Positions 19,972 through 31,524 are shown, counted from the first letter of the stretch. The stretch: DNA of 64,000 nt from Segatella cerevisiae (GCF_024054555.1 NZ_JAMXLY010000005.1:42077-106076); one strand, 5' to 3'. Program-made: numbers and translations. The notes: generated by a model from the letters alone, not told the origin.

Positions 19972-20649
19972 ATGGATAATTTTTATGGAGAACATTCCAA
20001 ACTCTTAGTCTCTGTGGACTGTATTGTCTTGGGATTCGAAAAGAAACAACTCAAACTCCTCATCGGAAAACGTCAGATGGATCCGGGACGAGGGGAATGG
20101 TCACTGTACGGGAGATTCGTCGGCAGCAATGAAAGTTTGGAAGAGGCAGCCCACAAGGATCTTCTCGAATTGACGGGGTTGGATCAACTCTATATGAAAC
20201 AAGTGGGAGCATACGGTGCCATCAATCGTGACCCCGGTGAGCGGGTCATCTCCATAGCCTATTGCGCTCTGATCAATGTCAAGGACTATGATGACCAACT
20301 GCGGAAGCAATATGGCTTGGAATGGGTCGACCTGGAAAACATGCCTCGACTGTACTCTGACCATAACAAAATGGTCAAAGACACCATCGCCATGCTAAGG
20401 CGGCATATCAATACAGAACCGCTGATCTTCCACCTCCTCCCCGAACTCTTCACGCTCACCCAACTTCAGAACGTCTATGAAACGGTTCTTGACGAGAAGA
20501 TCGACAAGAGGAATTTCCGTAATCGACTCAAACAATTGGATTTTATCGAAAAGACAGACCTCATAGATAAACTATCATCTAAAAGAGGGGCTGCACTTTA
20601 TCGTTTCAATAAACGGATCTATTTGGAAGATCCTGTATTCAAACTATAA
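19972..20649 (+). CDS. araR: NUDIX-domain transcriptional regulator of arabinose utilisation (AraR type)
   Basis: 225 residues: a NUDIX-like domain (about 10-140) and a C-terminal winged-helix region (about 150-225, with [28 protein letters not shown]). The NUDIX box reads [20 protein letters not shown]; the catalytic REUxEE pattern is degenerate (KDLLEL), so the domain most likely binds a sugar ligand rather than hydrolysing nucleotides. This architecture and its place between the symporter and araD match the AraR repressor described in Bacteroides thetaiotaomicron. L-arabinose as inducer is an inference from that family. It is probably co-transcribed with and controls its own operon. Confidence 0.88.
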   Translation: MDNFYGEHSKLLVSVDCIVLGFEKKQLKLLIGKRQMDPGRGEWSLYGRFVGSNESLEEAAHKDLLELTGLDQLYMKQVGAYGAINRDPGERVISIAYCALINVKDYDDQLRKQYGLEWVDLENMPRLYSDHNKMVKDTIAMLRRHINTEPLIFHLLPELFTLTQLQNVYETVLDEKIDKRNFRNRLKQLDFIEKTDLIDKLSSKRGAALYRFNKRIYLEDPVFKL

Positions 20650-20668
20650 TAGATTTAAAATAAAAGAT

Positions 20669-21367
20669 ATGCTGGAAGAACTGAAAGAAAAGGTCTTTAA
20701 GGCCAACTTGGATTTAGTAAAGCATCATCTCGTGCTGTTTACATGGGGTAATGTTTCCGGTATCGACCGCGAAAAAGGATTGGTTGTCATCAAACCGTCA
20801 GGAGTCAACTATGACACGATGAAAGCTTCTGATATGGTTGTCGTCGATCTCGCAACCGGAAAAGTTGTAGAAGGTGATCTGAACCCTTCCTCTGACACGC
20901 CCACCCATTTGGTGCTCTATCGTCATTTCCCGGAAATTGGGGGAATCGTCCATACCCATTCCACCTATGCTACGGCATGGGCACAGGCAGGCAAGGACAT
21001 TCCGAATATCGGGACCACACACGCTGACTATTTCCATGATGCCATCCCCTGCACGGCTGATATGACCAAAGATCAAATGGATGAATATGAATACAATACG
21101 GGGATCGTCATTCTCAACCGGTTCAAAAAGGATCATATCAACTATGTCCATACACCGGGCGTATTGGTCAAGAATCATGGACCCTTCACTTGGGGAAAAG
21201 ACCCTGACGAGGCAGTCTATCATGCCGTCGTAGGGGAACAAGTAGCGAAGATGGCATTCATCTCGTTCTCCGTCAACCCGAATACGACGATGAATCCCCT
21301 TCTCATCGAGAAGCATTTCAGTCGCAAACACGGTCCTCATGCCTATTATGGACAAAAGAAGAAATAA
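20669..21367 (+). CDS. araD: L-ribulose-5-phosphate 4-epimerase
   Basis: 232 residues, the usual length. Class II aldolase/epimerase motifs are [17 protein letters not shown], the zinc-binding [13 protein letters not shown] and the later [10 protein letters not shown]. The enzyme converts L-ribulose 5-phosphate to D-xylulose 5-phosphate, the last arabinose-specific step. The start lies 19 bp after the araR stop. A related family member, L-fuculose-phosphate aldolase, is less likely given the araA and araB neighbours. Confidence 0.95.
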   Translation: MLEELKEKVFKANLDLVKHHLVLFTWGNVSGIDREKGLVVIKPSGVNYDTMKASDMVVVDLATGKVVEGDLNPSSDTPTHLVLYRHFPEIGGIVHTHSTYATAWAQAGKDIPNIGTTHADYFHDAIPCTADMTKDQMDEYEYNTGIVILNRFKKDHINYVHTPGVLVKNHGPFTWGKDPDEAVYHAVVGEQVAKMAFISFSVNPNTTMNPLLIEKHFSRKHGPHAYYGQKKK

Positions 21368-21441
21368 ATCGTATAGAGTCTGTCACACTCGAAAGAGGTC
21401 AGACTGATACAATATTCAATAACTAAAAACAAAATATTACT

Positions 21442-22989
21442 ATGGTCAAGACATTTGAAAATTTTGAAGTATGGTTTGTTACCGGCGCTCAACTCCTCTA
21501 TGGTGGAGACGCCGTCAAACAAGTGGATGGACATTCTAAAGAGATGGTAGACGGATTGAACAAATCCGGTCGTCTGCCTATTAAGGTGGTCTATAAAGGC
21601 ACCGCCAATAATACCAATGAAGTTGCTGCTGTGATGTCTGAAGCAAATTGTGACAAGAAATGTGTCGGCGTCATCACATGGATGCATACCTTCTCTCCTG
21701 CAAAAATGTGGATCCACGGTTTGCAGATTCTGCAGAAGCCCCTCCTCCATCTCCATACCCAGTACAACCAGCATATTCCTTATGACACGATGGACATGGA
21801 CTTCATGAACCTGAATCAAAGTGCCCATGGTGACCGCGAATATGCGCATATCATCGCCCGTCTCCGGAAACCTTGCAAGACGGTCATCGGCTATTGGAAA
21901 GACGGCAAGACACAAGACCACATTGCTGTATGGGAGCGTGTCTGTGCTGGTTGGGCTGACGCTCACGATTGCCTGATCCTCCGTTTCGGTGATCAGATGA
22001 ACAACGTCGCCGTGACTGATGGCGACAAGGTTTCTGCCGAACAGGTCCTCGGCTATCACGTAGACTATTGTCCTTTCTCTACCGTCATGCAATACTTTGA
22101 CAAGGTCAAAGACGCTGAAGTGGACGATCTGGTACACAATGTCTATTTCAAGGAATATACCGTAGCAGACAATTTGAAAGACAAGAAATCTGAAGGTTAT
22201 AAGAAGATCTGGAATTCTGCAAAGGCAGAACTGACCCTCCGTGCCGTTCTCAAAGACTTCGGTGCCAAAGGATTTACGACCAACTTCGATGACCTGGGCG
22301 ATTACAATGTCGAGAAGACTGGCCGCGGCTTTGATCAGATTCCTGGACTCGCTTCTCAGCGCCTGATGCATGACGGTTTCGGTTTCGGAGCGGAAGGTGA
22401 CTGGAAGAGCGCCGCACTCTATCGTACGACATGGTTCATGAGTCAGGGACTAGGAGCTGGCACCTCTTTTCTGGAGGATTATACCCTTGATTTCGACGGT
22501 GACAAGACAGCTATCTTGGAATCCCACATGCTGGAGGTCAATCCGGACATCTCTGAAGAAGCAAAACCTCGTCTGGAAGTTCACTTCCTCGGCATCGGAA
22601 TCAGAAAGAGTCAGACGGCACGCCTGGTATTTACCACCAAGCAAGGCCACGGTATCACAGCTACCATCGTAGACCTCGGCAACCGCTTCCGCCTCATTGC
22701 CGATGATGTCAACCTCATCAAGAGCAAGCCACTGCCCAAACTGCCTGTCGCTTCAGCACTTTGGATCCCTGAGCCAACATTCGAGAAAGGCGTGGGATGC
22801 TGGATGGAAGCCGGTGGGGCACATCATTCCTGTTTCTCTTTCGGTCTGACGGACGAATTCTGGCGCGATTATGCTGTCATAGCAGACATCGAAGCTTGCA
22901 TCATCAACAAGGACACCGATCCGGAACAGTTCAAGAAGGAATTGCGCTGGAACGAAGTTTACTATTTGCTGCATAAAGCTCTCCGCTGA
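21442..22989 (+). CDS. araA: L-arabinose isomerase
   Basis: 515 residues, close to the family norm of about 500. It begins FEVWFVTGAQLLYGG, as AraA proteins do, and shows GVITWMHTFSPAKMWI, HTQYNQHIPY, the active-site segments GFGFGAEGDWK and LESHMLEVNP, and a final metal-binding HHSCFSF. It converts L-arabinose to L-ribulose with a divalent metal in the cytoplasm. A strong hairpin follows the stop codon. Confidence 0.98.
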   Translation: MVKTFENFEVWFVTGAQLLYGGDAVKQVDGHSKEMVDGLNKSGRLPIKVVYKGTANNTNEVAAVMSEANCDKKCVGVITWMHTFSPAKMWIHGLQILQKPLLHLHTQYNQHIPYDTMDMDFMNLNQSAHGDREYAHIIARLRKPCKTVIGYWKDGKTQDHIAVWERVCAGWADAHDCLILRFGDQMNNVAVTDGDKVSAEQVLGYHVDYCPFSTVMQYFDKVKDAEVDDLVHNVYFKEYTVADNLKDKKSEGYKKIWNSAKAELTLRAVLKDFGAKGFTTNFDDLGDYNVEKTGRGFDQIPGLASQRLMHDGFGFGAEGDWKSAALYRTTWFMSQGLGAGTSFLEDYTLDFDGDKTAILESHMLEVNPDISEEAKPRLEVHFLGIGIRKSQTARLVFTTKQGHGITATIVDLGNRFRLIADDVNLIKSKPLPKLPVASALWIPEPTFEKGVGCWMEAGGAHHSCFSFGLTDEFWRDYAVIADIEACIINKDTDPEQFKKELRWNEVYYLLHKALR

Positions 22990-22994
22990 TGAAC

Positions 22995-23027
22995 AATGAC
23001 CGGACGGAATACATCTGTCCGGTCATT
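22995..23027 (+). terminator. Perfect hairpin after araA, possible partial terminator
   Basis: Eleven-base arms AATGACCGGAC and GTCCGGTCATT with an 11-nt loop, followed by the weakly T-rich TATATTCT. No consensus promoter is visible between it and araB 200 bp further on, so transcription probably reads through; it may lower araB expression relative to araA. Confidence 0.55.
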
Positions 23028-23230
23028 TATATTCTGACAACTTGGAAGATTCATCTCTAGAAGAAAAGGAATCTTTCTATGAAAAAGATCTCGCATCAAA
23101 AGGTAAGACCTTCTGACTTCTTTTAAGATAGTTGGATGGAAGACTCAATATGCTTTCATCCATCTCGTGAAAAGATGCAATTCAAAAAGATGGATCATAC
23201 CTTATAACTGAACTAACTAAAGAATTTATT

Positions 23231-24886
23231 ATGGCAAAATATGTTATCGGCCTCGACTATGGAAGTGATTCAGCGCGTGCACTTATCGTAAATGCCGAAT
23301 CAGGAGAAATCCTGGCCACCAGTGTAAAATATTATCCCCGCTGGCAAAAAGGATTATATTGCAATCCTAAAACCAATCAATGGCGTCAGCATCCTAAAGA
23401 CTATCTGGAGGTCCTCGAGTCTTCCGTCAAGGAAGCTTTGAGTAAATGTCCTTCTCAAGTAGCTAAAGAGGTGGTAGGCATCGCTTTCGATACTACCGGT
23501 TCAACTCCTGCTTTAACTGATAAGAACGGGACGCCACTGGCTTTGCTGCCTGAATTTTCAGAGGATCCCAATGCCATGTTCATCCTGTGGAAGGATCATA
23601 CGGCTGTAAAAGAGGCTAAGGAAATCAATGAGAAAACGGCCCGCTATCCTGTCAATTATCTCAAATATGTGGGCGGAATCTATTCGGCAGAATGGTTCTG
23701 GGCCAAAGCCATGCACATCCTTCGAGAGGATAAGGCAGTGGCAGAAAAAGCCTGTTCTATCGTCGAATACTGCGAATGGTTGCCTGCCGTACTGACAGGC
23801 ACGACTGCACTGGACCAACTGACCCGTTCACGCTGCGCAGAGGGACACAAGGCGATGTGGAATGCAGAATGGGGAGGATTACCACCTGTAGACTACTTCG
23901 AATTCCTGGAGCCTAAACTGAAGACCATCCGTGAGCATATCTCCAACAAGAATAAGACAGCTGCCGAACCGGTAGGACATCTCTGCAAGGAATGGGCTGA
24001 CAAACTCGGTCTCAGTGAAAATGTCGTTGTTGCCGGAGGCGCCTACGACTGTCATATGGGAGCTGTCGGCGCCGGTGTGACACCCCATACCTTAGTTCGT
24101 GTCATCGGAACTTCGACCTGTGACGTCATGGTCTCATCCTATCAGGAAATAGGCAAAAATTGCATCAAGGGAATCTGTGGTCAAGTTGACGGCAGCGTGA
24201 TCCCCGGCATGGTCGGGCTCGAAGCAGGACAGTCCTCTTTCGGAGATGTCTATGCCATGTTCCGGCATATTCTCGAATACCCCATCCGCAACTTCTTTGC
24301 AGACAAATTCTCAGAAGAAGAACTCGACAAGATCTGTGATAAAATCATTCCCCAACTGACAAAGGATGCAGAAAAGATCCCCATACAAGAATCTGTAATG
24401 CTCGCCACAGATTGGGTGAACGGCAGGAGAACACCTGACGCCAACCAATTCCTGAAAGCGACCATCTCAGGGTTTACACTGGGCACGACGGCTCCGCAGA
24501 TCTTCAGGTCTCTCGTGGAGGCGACAGCCTATGGCACGAAAGCCATCGTGGACCGCTTTGAAGAGGAAGGTGTCCCCATCAATAACGTGATAGGGATCGG
24601 CGGCATCGCCCTGAAATCGCCTTTTGTCATGCAGACGATGTGTGACGTGATCAACAAACCGATCAAAGTCTGCAACACCGATCAAGCCTGTGCCTTAGGT
24701 GCTGCCATGTTTGCCGCTACCGCTGCCGGCGTCTACCGCAAAGTGGAAGATGCCAGCGCTGCCATGAACAGCGGGTTCTCTAAAGAATATGAACCGAATC
24801 CGGAGAATACGCGTTTGTACGCACCGCTCTATCAGAAGTACCTCAAACTTGCGCAGTTTACAGAAAAAGAATTCTATCACGACTGA
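23231..24886 (+). CDS. araB: Ribulokinase
   Basis: 551 residues, FGGY-family kinase. N-terminal [15 protein letters not shown] is the first phosphate-binding element, [15 protein letters not shown] follows, and the C-terminal half carries [35 protein letters not shown] and [11 protein letters not shown]. It phosphorylates L-ribulose to L-ribulose 5-phosphate with ATP, between the AraA and AraD steps. It has an unusual 241-bp upstream gap inside the operon containing the araA hairpin and small inverted repeats (for example AAGGT/ACCTT at 23100-23112). Confidence 0.97.
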   Translation: MAKYVIGLDYGSDSARALIVNAESGEILATSVKYYPRWQKGLYCNPKTNQWRQHPKDYLEVLESSVKEALSKCPSQVAKEVVGIAFDTTGSTPALTDKNGTPLALLPEFSEDPNAMFILWKDHTAVKEAKEINEKTARYPVNYLKYVGGIYSAEWFWAKAMHILREDKAVAEKACSIVEYCEWLPAVLTGTTALDQLTRSRCAEGHKAMWNAEWGGLPPVDYFEFLEPKLKTIREHISNKNKTAAEPVGHLCKEWADKLGLSENVVVAGGAYDCHMGAVGAGVTPHTLVRVIGTSTCDVMVSSYQEIGKNCIKGICGQVDGSVIPGMVGLEAGQSSFGDVYAMFRHILEYPIRNFFADKFSEEELDKICDKIIPQLTKDAEKIPIQESVMLATDWVNGRRTPDANQFLKATISGFTLGTTAPQIFRSLVEATAYGTKAIVDRFEEEGVPINNVIGIGGIALKSPFVMQTMCDVINKPIKVCNTDQACALGAAMFAATAAGVYRKVEDASAAMNSGFSKEYEPNPENTRLYAPLYQKYLKLAQFTEKEFYHD

Positions 24887-24945
24887 TACAACTAACTTAT
24901 ATACTGAAAATCATCTCAAATATTATCTTTAATCAAAACATAAAC

Positions 24946-26493
<1,548 letters not shown>

Positions 26494-26525
26494 TACTTTT
26501 GTAGGAGCGATAAAATAAAACAGTA

Positions 26526-28544
26526 ATGAACGATAAAAAAATAATGAACCATGCAGCTGACAACATCCGTATCTTGGCTGCATCAATGGTAGAAAAAGCT
26601 AATTCGGGTCATCCGGGCGGTGCTATGGGTGGCGCTGATTTTATCAATGTTCTTTTTTCAGAATATCTGATCTATGATCCTGATCAGCCTGAATGGCCGG
26701 GACGTGACCGCTTCTTTCTGGATCCGGGTCACATGAGTCCTATGCTCTATTCAGTACTCCTCCTTTCCGGTAAATTCACGATGGACGAAATCAAGACTTT
26801 CCGTCAATGGGGGTCACCTTGTCACGGTCATCCGGAGAGAAACGTGGAAAGAGGCATCGAGAACACTTCCGGTCCTCTGGGACAGGGCCATGCACTTGGT
26901 GCAGGGGCTGCTGTCGCAGAAAAATTTCTGGAAGCACGCTTGGGCAGGACTATGATGCAACATACGATCTATACGTACATCTCTGATGGCGGCATAGAGG
27001 AAGGTATCTCACAGGAAGTAGGACGACTGGCAGGCGCCTTAGGACTGAACAATCTGATCATGTTCTATGACTGCAACGGTATCCAACTTTCGACAGAGAC
27101 GAGCATCGTCATGGCTGAAGATACGGCCATGAAGTACAGATCATGGAACTGGAACGTCATCGAAATCGACGGAAATGACGTGGACCAAATCCGCAAAGCT
27201 CTGAACGCAGGTCTTGCAGAAAAGAACCGCCCTACTCTCATTATCGGTGATACGGTGATGGGCAAAGGATCTCTCAAGGCAGACGGAACAAGTTATGAAC
27301 ACAATGTAAAGACTCACGGCTCCCCCTTAGGAGACGGTGCTTTCATCAATACGATCAAGCATCTTGGCGGAGATCCCGAGAATCCTTTCGTCATCTTCGA
27401 TGATGTCAAGAAACTGTATGCCGACCGCCAGGCAGAATTGAGGAAGATCGTTGCCAAGCGCCATCAGGAAGAAGCCCTCTGGGCTAAAGAGAATCCGGAG
27501 AAGAAAACTTTAATGGATACATGGTTCAGCGGCCGTCCTCCAAAGATAGACTGGAGCAAAGTAGTACAGAAGAACGGATCCGCCACTCGTGCCGCCTCTG
27601 CAGCATGTCTGAAAGTTCTCGCTCATGAAGTTCCTAACATGATCTGTTCATCTGCCGACTTATCCAATTCGGACAAGACCAACGGGTTCCTCAACGAAAC
27701 CCACAGTTTGCAAAAAGGTGATTTCAGCGGAGCCTTCTTCCAGGCAGGCGTCAGCGAGTTTGCTATGGCCGACATGTGTATGGGCATGATGCTCCACGGT
27801 GGTGTCATTGCCGCTATGGGGACTTTCTTTGTCTTCTCCGACTATATGAAAGGTGCCATACGTCTGGCAGCACTGATGGGTGTACCTGTCAAATTCATCT
27901 TTACCCACGATGCTTTCAGAGTAGGTGAAGACGGACCTACACATCAACCGGTCGAGCAAGAAGCGACACTGCGGCTAATGGAACAACTCAAGAGACATAA
28001 CGGCAAAGACGGTCTACGTGTCTTCCGGCCTGCTGACGCAGACGAAACGACAGTTTGCTGGCAGATGGCAATGGAGAACATTGATTCCCCGACGACCTTT
28101 ATATTCTCGAGACAAGGGATTGCAAAACTTCCGGAGGGCAATGACTATCAGATGGCCAGAAAAGGCGCTTACATTGTTGCCGGCTCTGATGAAAACCCCG
28201 ATGTCATACTCGTCGCTTCCGGTTCTGAAGTTTCCACGCTTGAGGCTGGCACTGTCCTCCTTCGCAAGGACGGCATCAAGGTACGCGTCGTCAGCGCACC
28301 TTCAGAAGGTCTGTTCCGCGAGCAGTCCAAGGCCTATCAGGAAAGTGTACTGCCCAAAGGCTCTAAGATCTTCGGAATGACAGCCGGACTTCCAAGTACA
28401 CTTCTAGGACTTGTCGGCACTGAAGGAAAGATCTTCGGTATGAACACTTTCGGATTCTCGGCACCCTATCAGGTACTGGATGAGAAACTAGGGTTCACTG
28501 GAGAGAATGTATACAAACAAGTAAAGGAATTCTTAGCAGAATGA
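26526..28544 (+). CDS. tkt: Transketolase
   Basis: 672 residues, the full family length. Thiamine-diphosphate binding regions include NSGHPGGAMGGAD, GPLGQGHALGAGAA, the metal/ThDP-binding ISDGGIEEGISQE and the pyrimidine-domain segment FTHDAFRVGEDGPTHQPVEQ. It moves two-carbon units between sugar phosphates in the non-oxidative pentose phosphate pathway and takes up the xylulose 5-phosphate made by AraD. It may be transcribed both with the arabinose operon and from the internal promoter at 26471-26501. Confidence 0.97.
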   Translation: MNDKKIMNHAADNIRILAASMVEKANSGHPGGAMGGADFINVLFSEYLIYDPDQPEWPGRDRFFLDPGHMSPMLYSVLLLSGKFTMDEIKTFRQWGSPCHGHPERNVERGIENTSGPLGQGHALGAGAAVAEKFLEARLGRTMMQHTIYTYISDGGIEEGISQEVGRLAGALGLNNLIMFYDCNGIQLSTETSIVMAEDTAMKYRSWNWNVIEIDGNDVDQIRKALNAGLAEKNRPTLIIGDTVMGKGSLKADGTSYEHNVKTHGSPLGDGAFINTIKHLGGDPENPFVIFDDVKKLYADRQAELRKIVAKRHQEEALWAKENPEKKTLMDTWFSGRPPKIDWSKVVQKNGSATRAASAACLKVLAHEVPNMICSSADLSNSDKTNGFLNETHSLQKGDFSGAFFQAGVSEFAMADMCMGMMLHGGVIAAMGTFFVFSDYMKGAIRLAALMGVPVKFIFTHDAFRVGEDGPTHQPVEQEATLRLMEQLKRHNGKDGLRVFRPADADETTVCWQMAMENIDSPTTFIFSRQGIAKLPEGNDYQMARKGAYIVAGSDENPDVILVASGSEVSTLEAGTVLLRKDGIKVRVVSAPSEGLFREQSKAYQESVLPKGSKIFGMTAGLPSTLLGLVGTEGKIFGMNTFGFSAPYQVLDEKLGFTGENVYKQVKEFLAE

Positions 28545-28602
28545 TCCGTACGGGCAGAGAAGGGCAACCTTCCCTGCCCTGTATGATAACCAATGATTTT
28601 TT

Positions 28603-29058
28603 ATGGAAACAAAGACAGTAGGAATAGCTTGTGACCATGCCGGATTTCCTATGAAACAGTTTGTCCTTCAATATTTAATTAAAAAGGGATATGAAGTCAA
28701 GGATTTCGGCACTGACAGTTTGGAAAGCGTAGACTATCCTGACTATGCACACAAATTGGGTCAGGCCATCGAAAACCATACGGTTTATCCCGGAATAGCC
28801 ATTTGCGGGACGGGCGAAGGCATGACAATAACTTTGAACAAGTATCCGGATATCAGGGCAGGATTGGCTTGGAATGAAGACATTGCAAGTTTGATACGCC
28901 ATCACAATGACGCAAATGTACTGGTACTGCCAGGCAGGTTCATTTCCCTGATGACAGCAGCAAAGATCCTCGATGCTTTCTTCGCCTCATCTTTTGACGG
29001 TGGTCGTCATGAAAGGAGAATAAAGAAGATATCCCACCTCGATGAATGTGCAGAATGA
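28603..29058 (+). CDS. rpiB: Ribose-5-phosphate isomerase B
   Basis: 151 residues, RpiB/LacAB family. It shows GIACDHAGFPMKQF with the active-site Asp-His and ICGTGEGMTITLNKYPDIRAGL with the catalytic Cys in CGTG. It interconverts ribulose 5-phosphate and ribose 5-phosphate and so complements transketolase. It is the last gene of the arabinose cluster and is followed by a strong terminator. Confidence 0.95.
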   Translation: METKTVGIACDHAGFPMKQFVLQYLIKKGYEVKDFGTDSLESVDYPDYAHKLGQAIENHTVYPGIAICGTGEGMTITLNKYPDIRAGLAWNEDIASLIRHHNDANVLVLPGRFISLMTAAKILDAFFASSFDGGRHERRIKKISHLDECAE

Positions 29059-29130
29059 ACCCTGACATTCAGTCAGGTACGGTCATTCAGTCGTATCTCT
29101 AAAGATACAGTACTATTCCGATAACACAAA

Positions 29131-29175
29131 AACAACCCCGAAAGTTTCATTCAACTTTCGGGGTTGTTTTTTTCT
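29131..29175. terminator. Strong bidirectional terminator between rpiB and pyk
   Basis: Perfect 16-bp arms (AACAACCCCGAAAGTT and its complement, 29131-29146 and 29153-29168), 6-nt loop, with a T-run on the plus side and an A-rich stretch before it, so it can act on both convergent genes. Two more hairpins follow at 29207-29224 and 29223-29258. Confidence 0.9.
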
Positions 29176-29313
29176 TGAGACTTCGATTAGAAAAAGGAAC
29201 ATCCTGAACTTCTTCAGGAATCACACTTCAAAAGTTTTAAATTCGACTTTTGGAATGTGCTCCGAAACAACGGACCTCCTCACACCAACAGTCAGGTGCC
29301 AAGGATGAAATCC

Positions 29314-30804
29314 TTACCGTTGCTTTTTCGCCTTGGGAGCAGTTTTCTCACCCTTCTTCTCAGAGCCGATAGGCAACTTGAACTGATAACTCTTGTCGAA
29401 GACCTTCCGGACATCATTGATTTCCACGAAAGTCGTTCCGCCACCTTCGCCAAAACTGCCACTCAGATAAGCGATTTTGTCTTTCATTCCCAAGTAATGC
29501 TTCAATCGGAGCATTCTGACAGCCGCAGTAAACATCTCCTGGTTGGAGATCTCACCTTTCTGATAGACGGCAGCCACGCCATAACTCAGATTCAGCCAAC
29601 GCTGTGTCTTCTCCTTATAGCAAATGGCAAAGATAGGAGTAGGTCCGCGGAAGGAAGCCAGATAACGGGCTGTCTGCCCCGTCTCACTATCCGTTATGAT
29701 CCCCTTGACACCCAGTTTCCGAGTAGCCTCAATTGTAGCGTGAGCCAGGAACAGGCGTTGGCTTATCGGTTGCTTTCCTGTCGTCGGATCGATGTCATTC
29801 AAAGGATCCCGGTCCTTCTCAGCCTGTTCAGCAACACGAGCCATCGTTTGAACTGCTTCGAGCGGATACTTGCCCATAGCCGTTTCACCACTCAGCATCA
29901 AAGCGTCAGTACGGTAAAAGATAGCATTGGCAATATCCGTCACCTCAGCTCGTGTCGGACGCGGGTTACCGATCATCGTATGGAGCATCTGCGTAGCGAC
30001 AATGACAGGTTTACATTTCATGACACACTTCCGAATGATGCGGCGCTCGATACCGGGGATACGCTCAATAGGCACTTCTATACCCAGGTCACCACGGGCA
30101 ACCATGATCCCATAACTGGCATCGATGATCTCATCAATATTGTCCACGCCTTCCTGGTTCTCAATCTTGGATATAATCTTGATATCACTATGATGGGCAT
30201 CCAGTATCTTCTGAACGGCATTGACGTCATCAGCAGAGCGGACGAAGGAATGGGCAATGAAGTCAATGTCCAGATCGATAGCCAACTGTATATTCCGCTT
30301 GTCCTTCTCGGTCAGGGCTGGCAGGTCAATATGTTCGCCGGGGACATTCAGACTCTTATGAGCCCCCAAAACACCGTCATTGAGGACTTGGGCAACCAGC
30401 ATAGGTCCCGTATTGTCAATCACCTTCATATCGATGGCACCATCGTCAAACAACAGGTCGTCGCCGATCTTCACGTCATCCGTAATATTCGTATAGGTGA
30501 CATTGATGATATCATGGGAAGTATCCATTTCAGGACGTCCGAAGACTTTCACAATGTCCCCTGTTTTATAAGGTATAGGTTCCTTGACATCAGTGGACCG
30601 GACTTCCGGACCTTTCGTATCAATCATAATGCCGATATGGGGCGAAACGGCCCTGACATTTGCCACAATCTTACGAATCCCATCTTCAGTTGCATGTGCC
30701 GTATTCATGCGCACAATGTTCATGCCGGCATGGAAAAGTTTACGTATAAAATCCTTATCGCATCTTAGGTCACTTATAGTAGCTACTATCTTGGTTTGTT
30801 TCAT
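29314..30804 (-). CDS. pyk: Pyruvate kinase
   Basis: 496 residues. Typical segments are KIVATISDLRCDKDFIRKLF with NIVRMNTAHAT, MIDTKGPEVRS, the active-site region IISKIENQEGVDNIDEIID and MVARGDLGIEVP, and the signature KPVIVATQMLHTMI with TRAEVTDIANA. It converts phosphoenolpyruvate and ADP to pyruvate and ATP. A lysine-rich tail (about the last 20 residues) extends past the usual end. Single gene, convergent with rpiB, with its own promoter. Confidence 0.97.
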   Translation of the reverse strand: MKQTKIVATISDLRCDKDFIRKLFHAGMNIVRMNTAHATEDGIRKIVANVRAVSPHIGIMIDTKGPEVRSTDVKEPIPYKTGDIVKVFGRPEMDTSHDIINVTYTNITDDVKIGDDLLFDDGAIDMKVIDNTGPMLVAQVLNDGVLGAHKSLNVPGEHIDLPALTEKDKRNIQLAIDLDIDFIAHSFVRSADDVNAVQKILDAHHSDIKIISKIENQEGVDNIDEIIDASYGIMVARGDLGIEVPIERIPGIERRIIRKCVMKCKPVIVATQMLHTMIGNPRPTRAEVTDIANAIFYRTDALMLSGETAMGKYPLEAVQTMARVAEQAEKDRDPLNDIDPTTGKQPISQRLFLAHATIEATRKLGVKGIITDSETGQTARYLASFRGPTPIFAICYKEKTQRWLNLSYGVAAVYQKGEISNQEMFTAAVRMLRLKHYLGMKDKIAYLSGSFGEGGGTTFVEINDVRKVFDKSYQFKLPIGSEKKGEKTAPKAKKQR

Positions 30805-30830
30805 ATTTTAAAAGCTAATTGTTTATCTTG

Positions 30831-30838
30831 CAAAGTTA
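30831..30838 (-). promoter_or_regulatory. -7 element of pyk
   Basis: Minus-strand TAACTTTG matches TAnnTTTG, 26 bp before the pyk ATG at 30804. The -33 element is weak. Confidence 0.55.
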
Positions 30839-30983
30839 ACAAATTTATCACAATCGAAAGAACGTATAGGAAAAAATAAACGGCAGAGTCAGCAATATGA
30901 TTTTAAAAGTAAGATTTTCAGGCAGTTAGAAATATTATTTAGCAAAAAAGTAAAATAGATTTTCATATTCCGATAAAAAGCAC

Positions 30984-30991
30984 TATCTTTG
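30984..30991 (+). promoter_or_regulatory. -7 element of the HU-like gene
   Basis: TATCTTTG matches TAnnTTTG and lies 39 bp before the ATG at 31031. Confidence 0.6.
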
Positions 30992-31030
30992 CAATTCATT
31001 GAAATAAATAATAAAAGATATTGTAATACA

Positions 31031-31309
31031 ATGACTAAAGCAAAGATCATAGCAGAAGTTGCAATGGCCACAGGCATGTCAAAAAAAGAAGTAACGGCTG
31101 TCATCGAGGCATTTATGAGCAGCATTAAAAAGAATCTGTTGAGCAGGGAGAATATCTATCTGCGCGGATTCGGAAGTTTTATCATCAAGCACAGAGCAGC
31201 CAAGACCGCTCGCAATATCTCCAAGAATACGACGATGACGATTGCTGCCCATGACCTCCCGAGTTTCAAACCTGCAAAAAGTTTTATTCAGGAAATGAAG
31301 AATGAATAA
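31031..31309 (+). CDS. HU/IHF-family DNA-binding protein
   Basis: 92 residues from the ATG at 31031 (MTKAKIIAEVAMATGMSKKEV); the longer frame would start before the presumed transcription start. HU features are the N-terminal helices, ENIYLRGFGSFIIKHRAAKTARNIS at the start of the DNA-binding arm, and PSFKPAKSFIQEM at the C-terminus. It should bind and bend DNA as a nucleoid protein. The usual arm motif GRNPxT is replaced by ARNISKNT, so DNA contact may differ from that of standard HU. Confidence 0.92.
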   Translation: MTKAKIIAEVAMATGMSKKEVTAVIEAFMSSIKKNLLSRENIYLRGFGSFIIKHRAAKTARNISKNTTMTIAAHDLPSFKPAKSFIQEMKNE

Positions 31310-31369
31310 ATTCCTTCGTCACCTATCTGAAGATCAGAATTAAAATATCAATATTTAATTTTTAGTATT

Positions 31370-31459
31370 ATGCCAAACGGAAAGAAAAAGAAGGGCCACA
31401 AGATGGCTACACACAAGCGTAAGAAGAGATTACGCAAGAATAGACATAAGAGCAAATAG
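31370..31459 (+). CDS. 29-residue basic protein of AURKAIP1/COX24 type, probable ribosomal protein
   Basis: The frame reads MPNGKKKKGHKMATHKRKK followed by RLRKNRHKSK and a stop, with 18 Lys/Arg of 29 residues. This matches the small Bacteroidota proteins annotated with the AURKAIP1/COX24 C-terminal domain; the mitochondrial relative is small-subunit ribosomal protein mS38. It lies 60 bp after the HU-like gene and ahead of a terminator. The assignment rests on recall of the family and on composition; role in the bacterial ribosome is an inference. Confidence 0.85.
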   Translation: MPNGKKKKGHKMATHKRKKRLRKNRHKSK

Positions 31460-31479
31460 CTCCAGTCTGTTCAGACTGA

Positions 31480-31524
31480 GGGTGTGCCGTAGAGCGGATC
31501 AACTCTTTTTGGCCCACCCTTTTT
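31480..31524 (+). terminator. Terminator after the small basic protein
   Basis: GGGTGTGCC (31480-31488) pairs with GGCCCACCC (31511-31519) with one mismatch, followed by TTTTT. A separate short hairpin AGTCTG/CAGACT precedes it at 31464-31477. Confidence 0.6.

Noticed and set aside
29257..30768. Long open frame (about 500 codons) opposite pyruvate kinase
   Set aside because: It mirrors the codons of pyk on the other strand; no domain, start context or promoter supports it. The same holds for long frames opposite the EF-G paralogue (41332-42639) and the TonB receptor (52809-54341).
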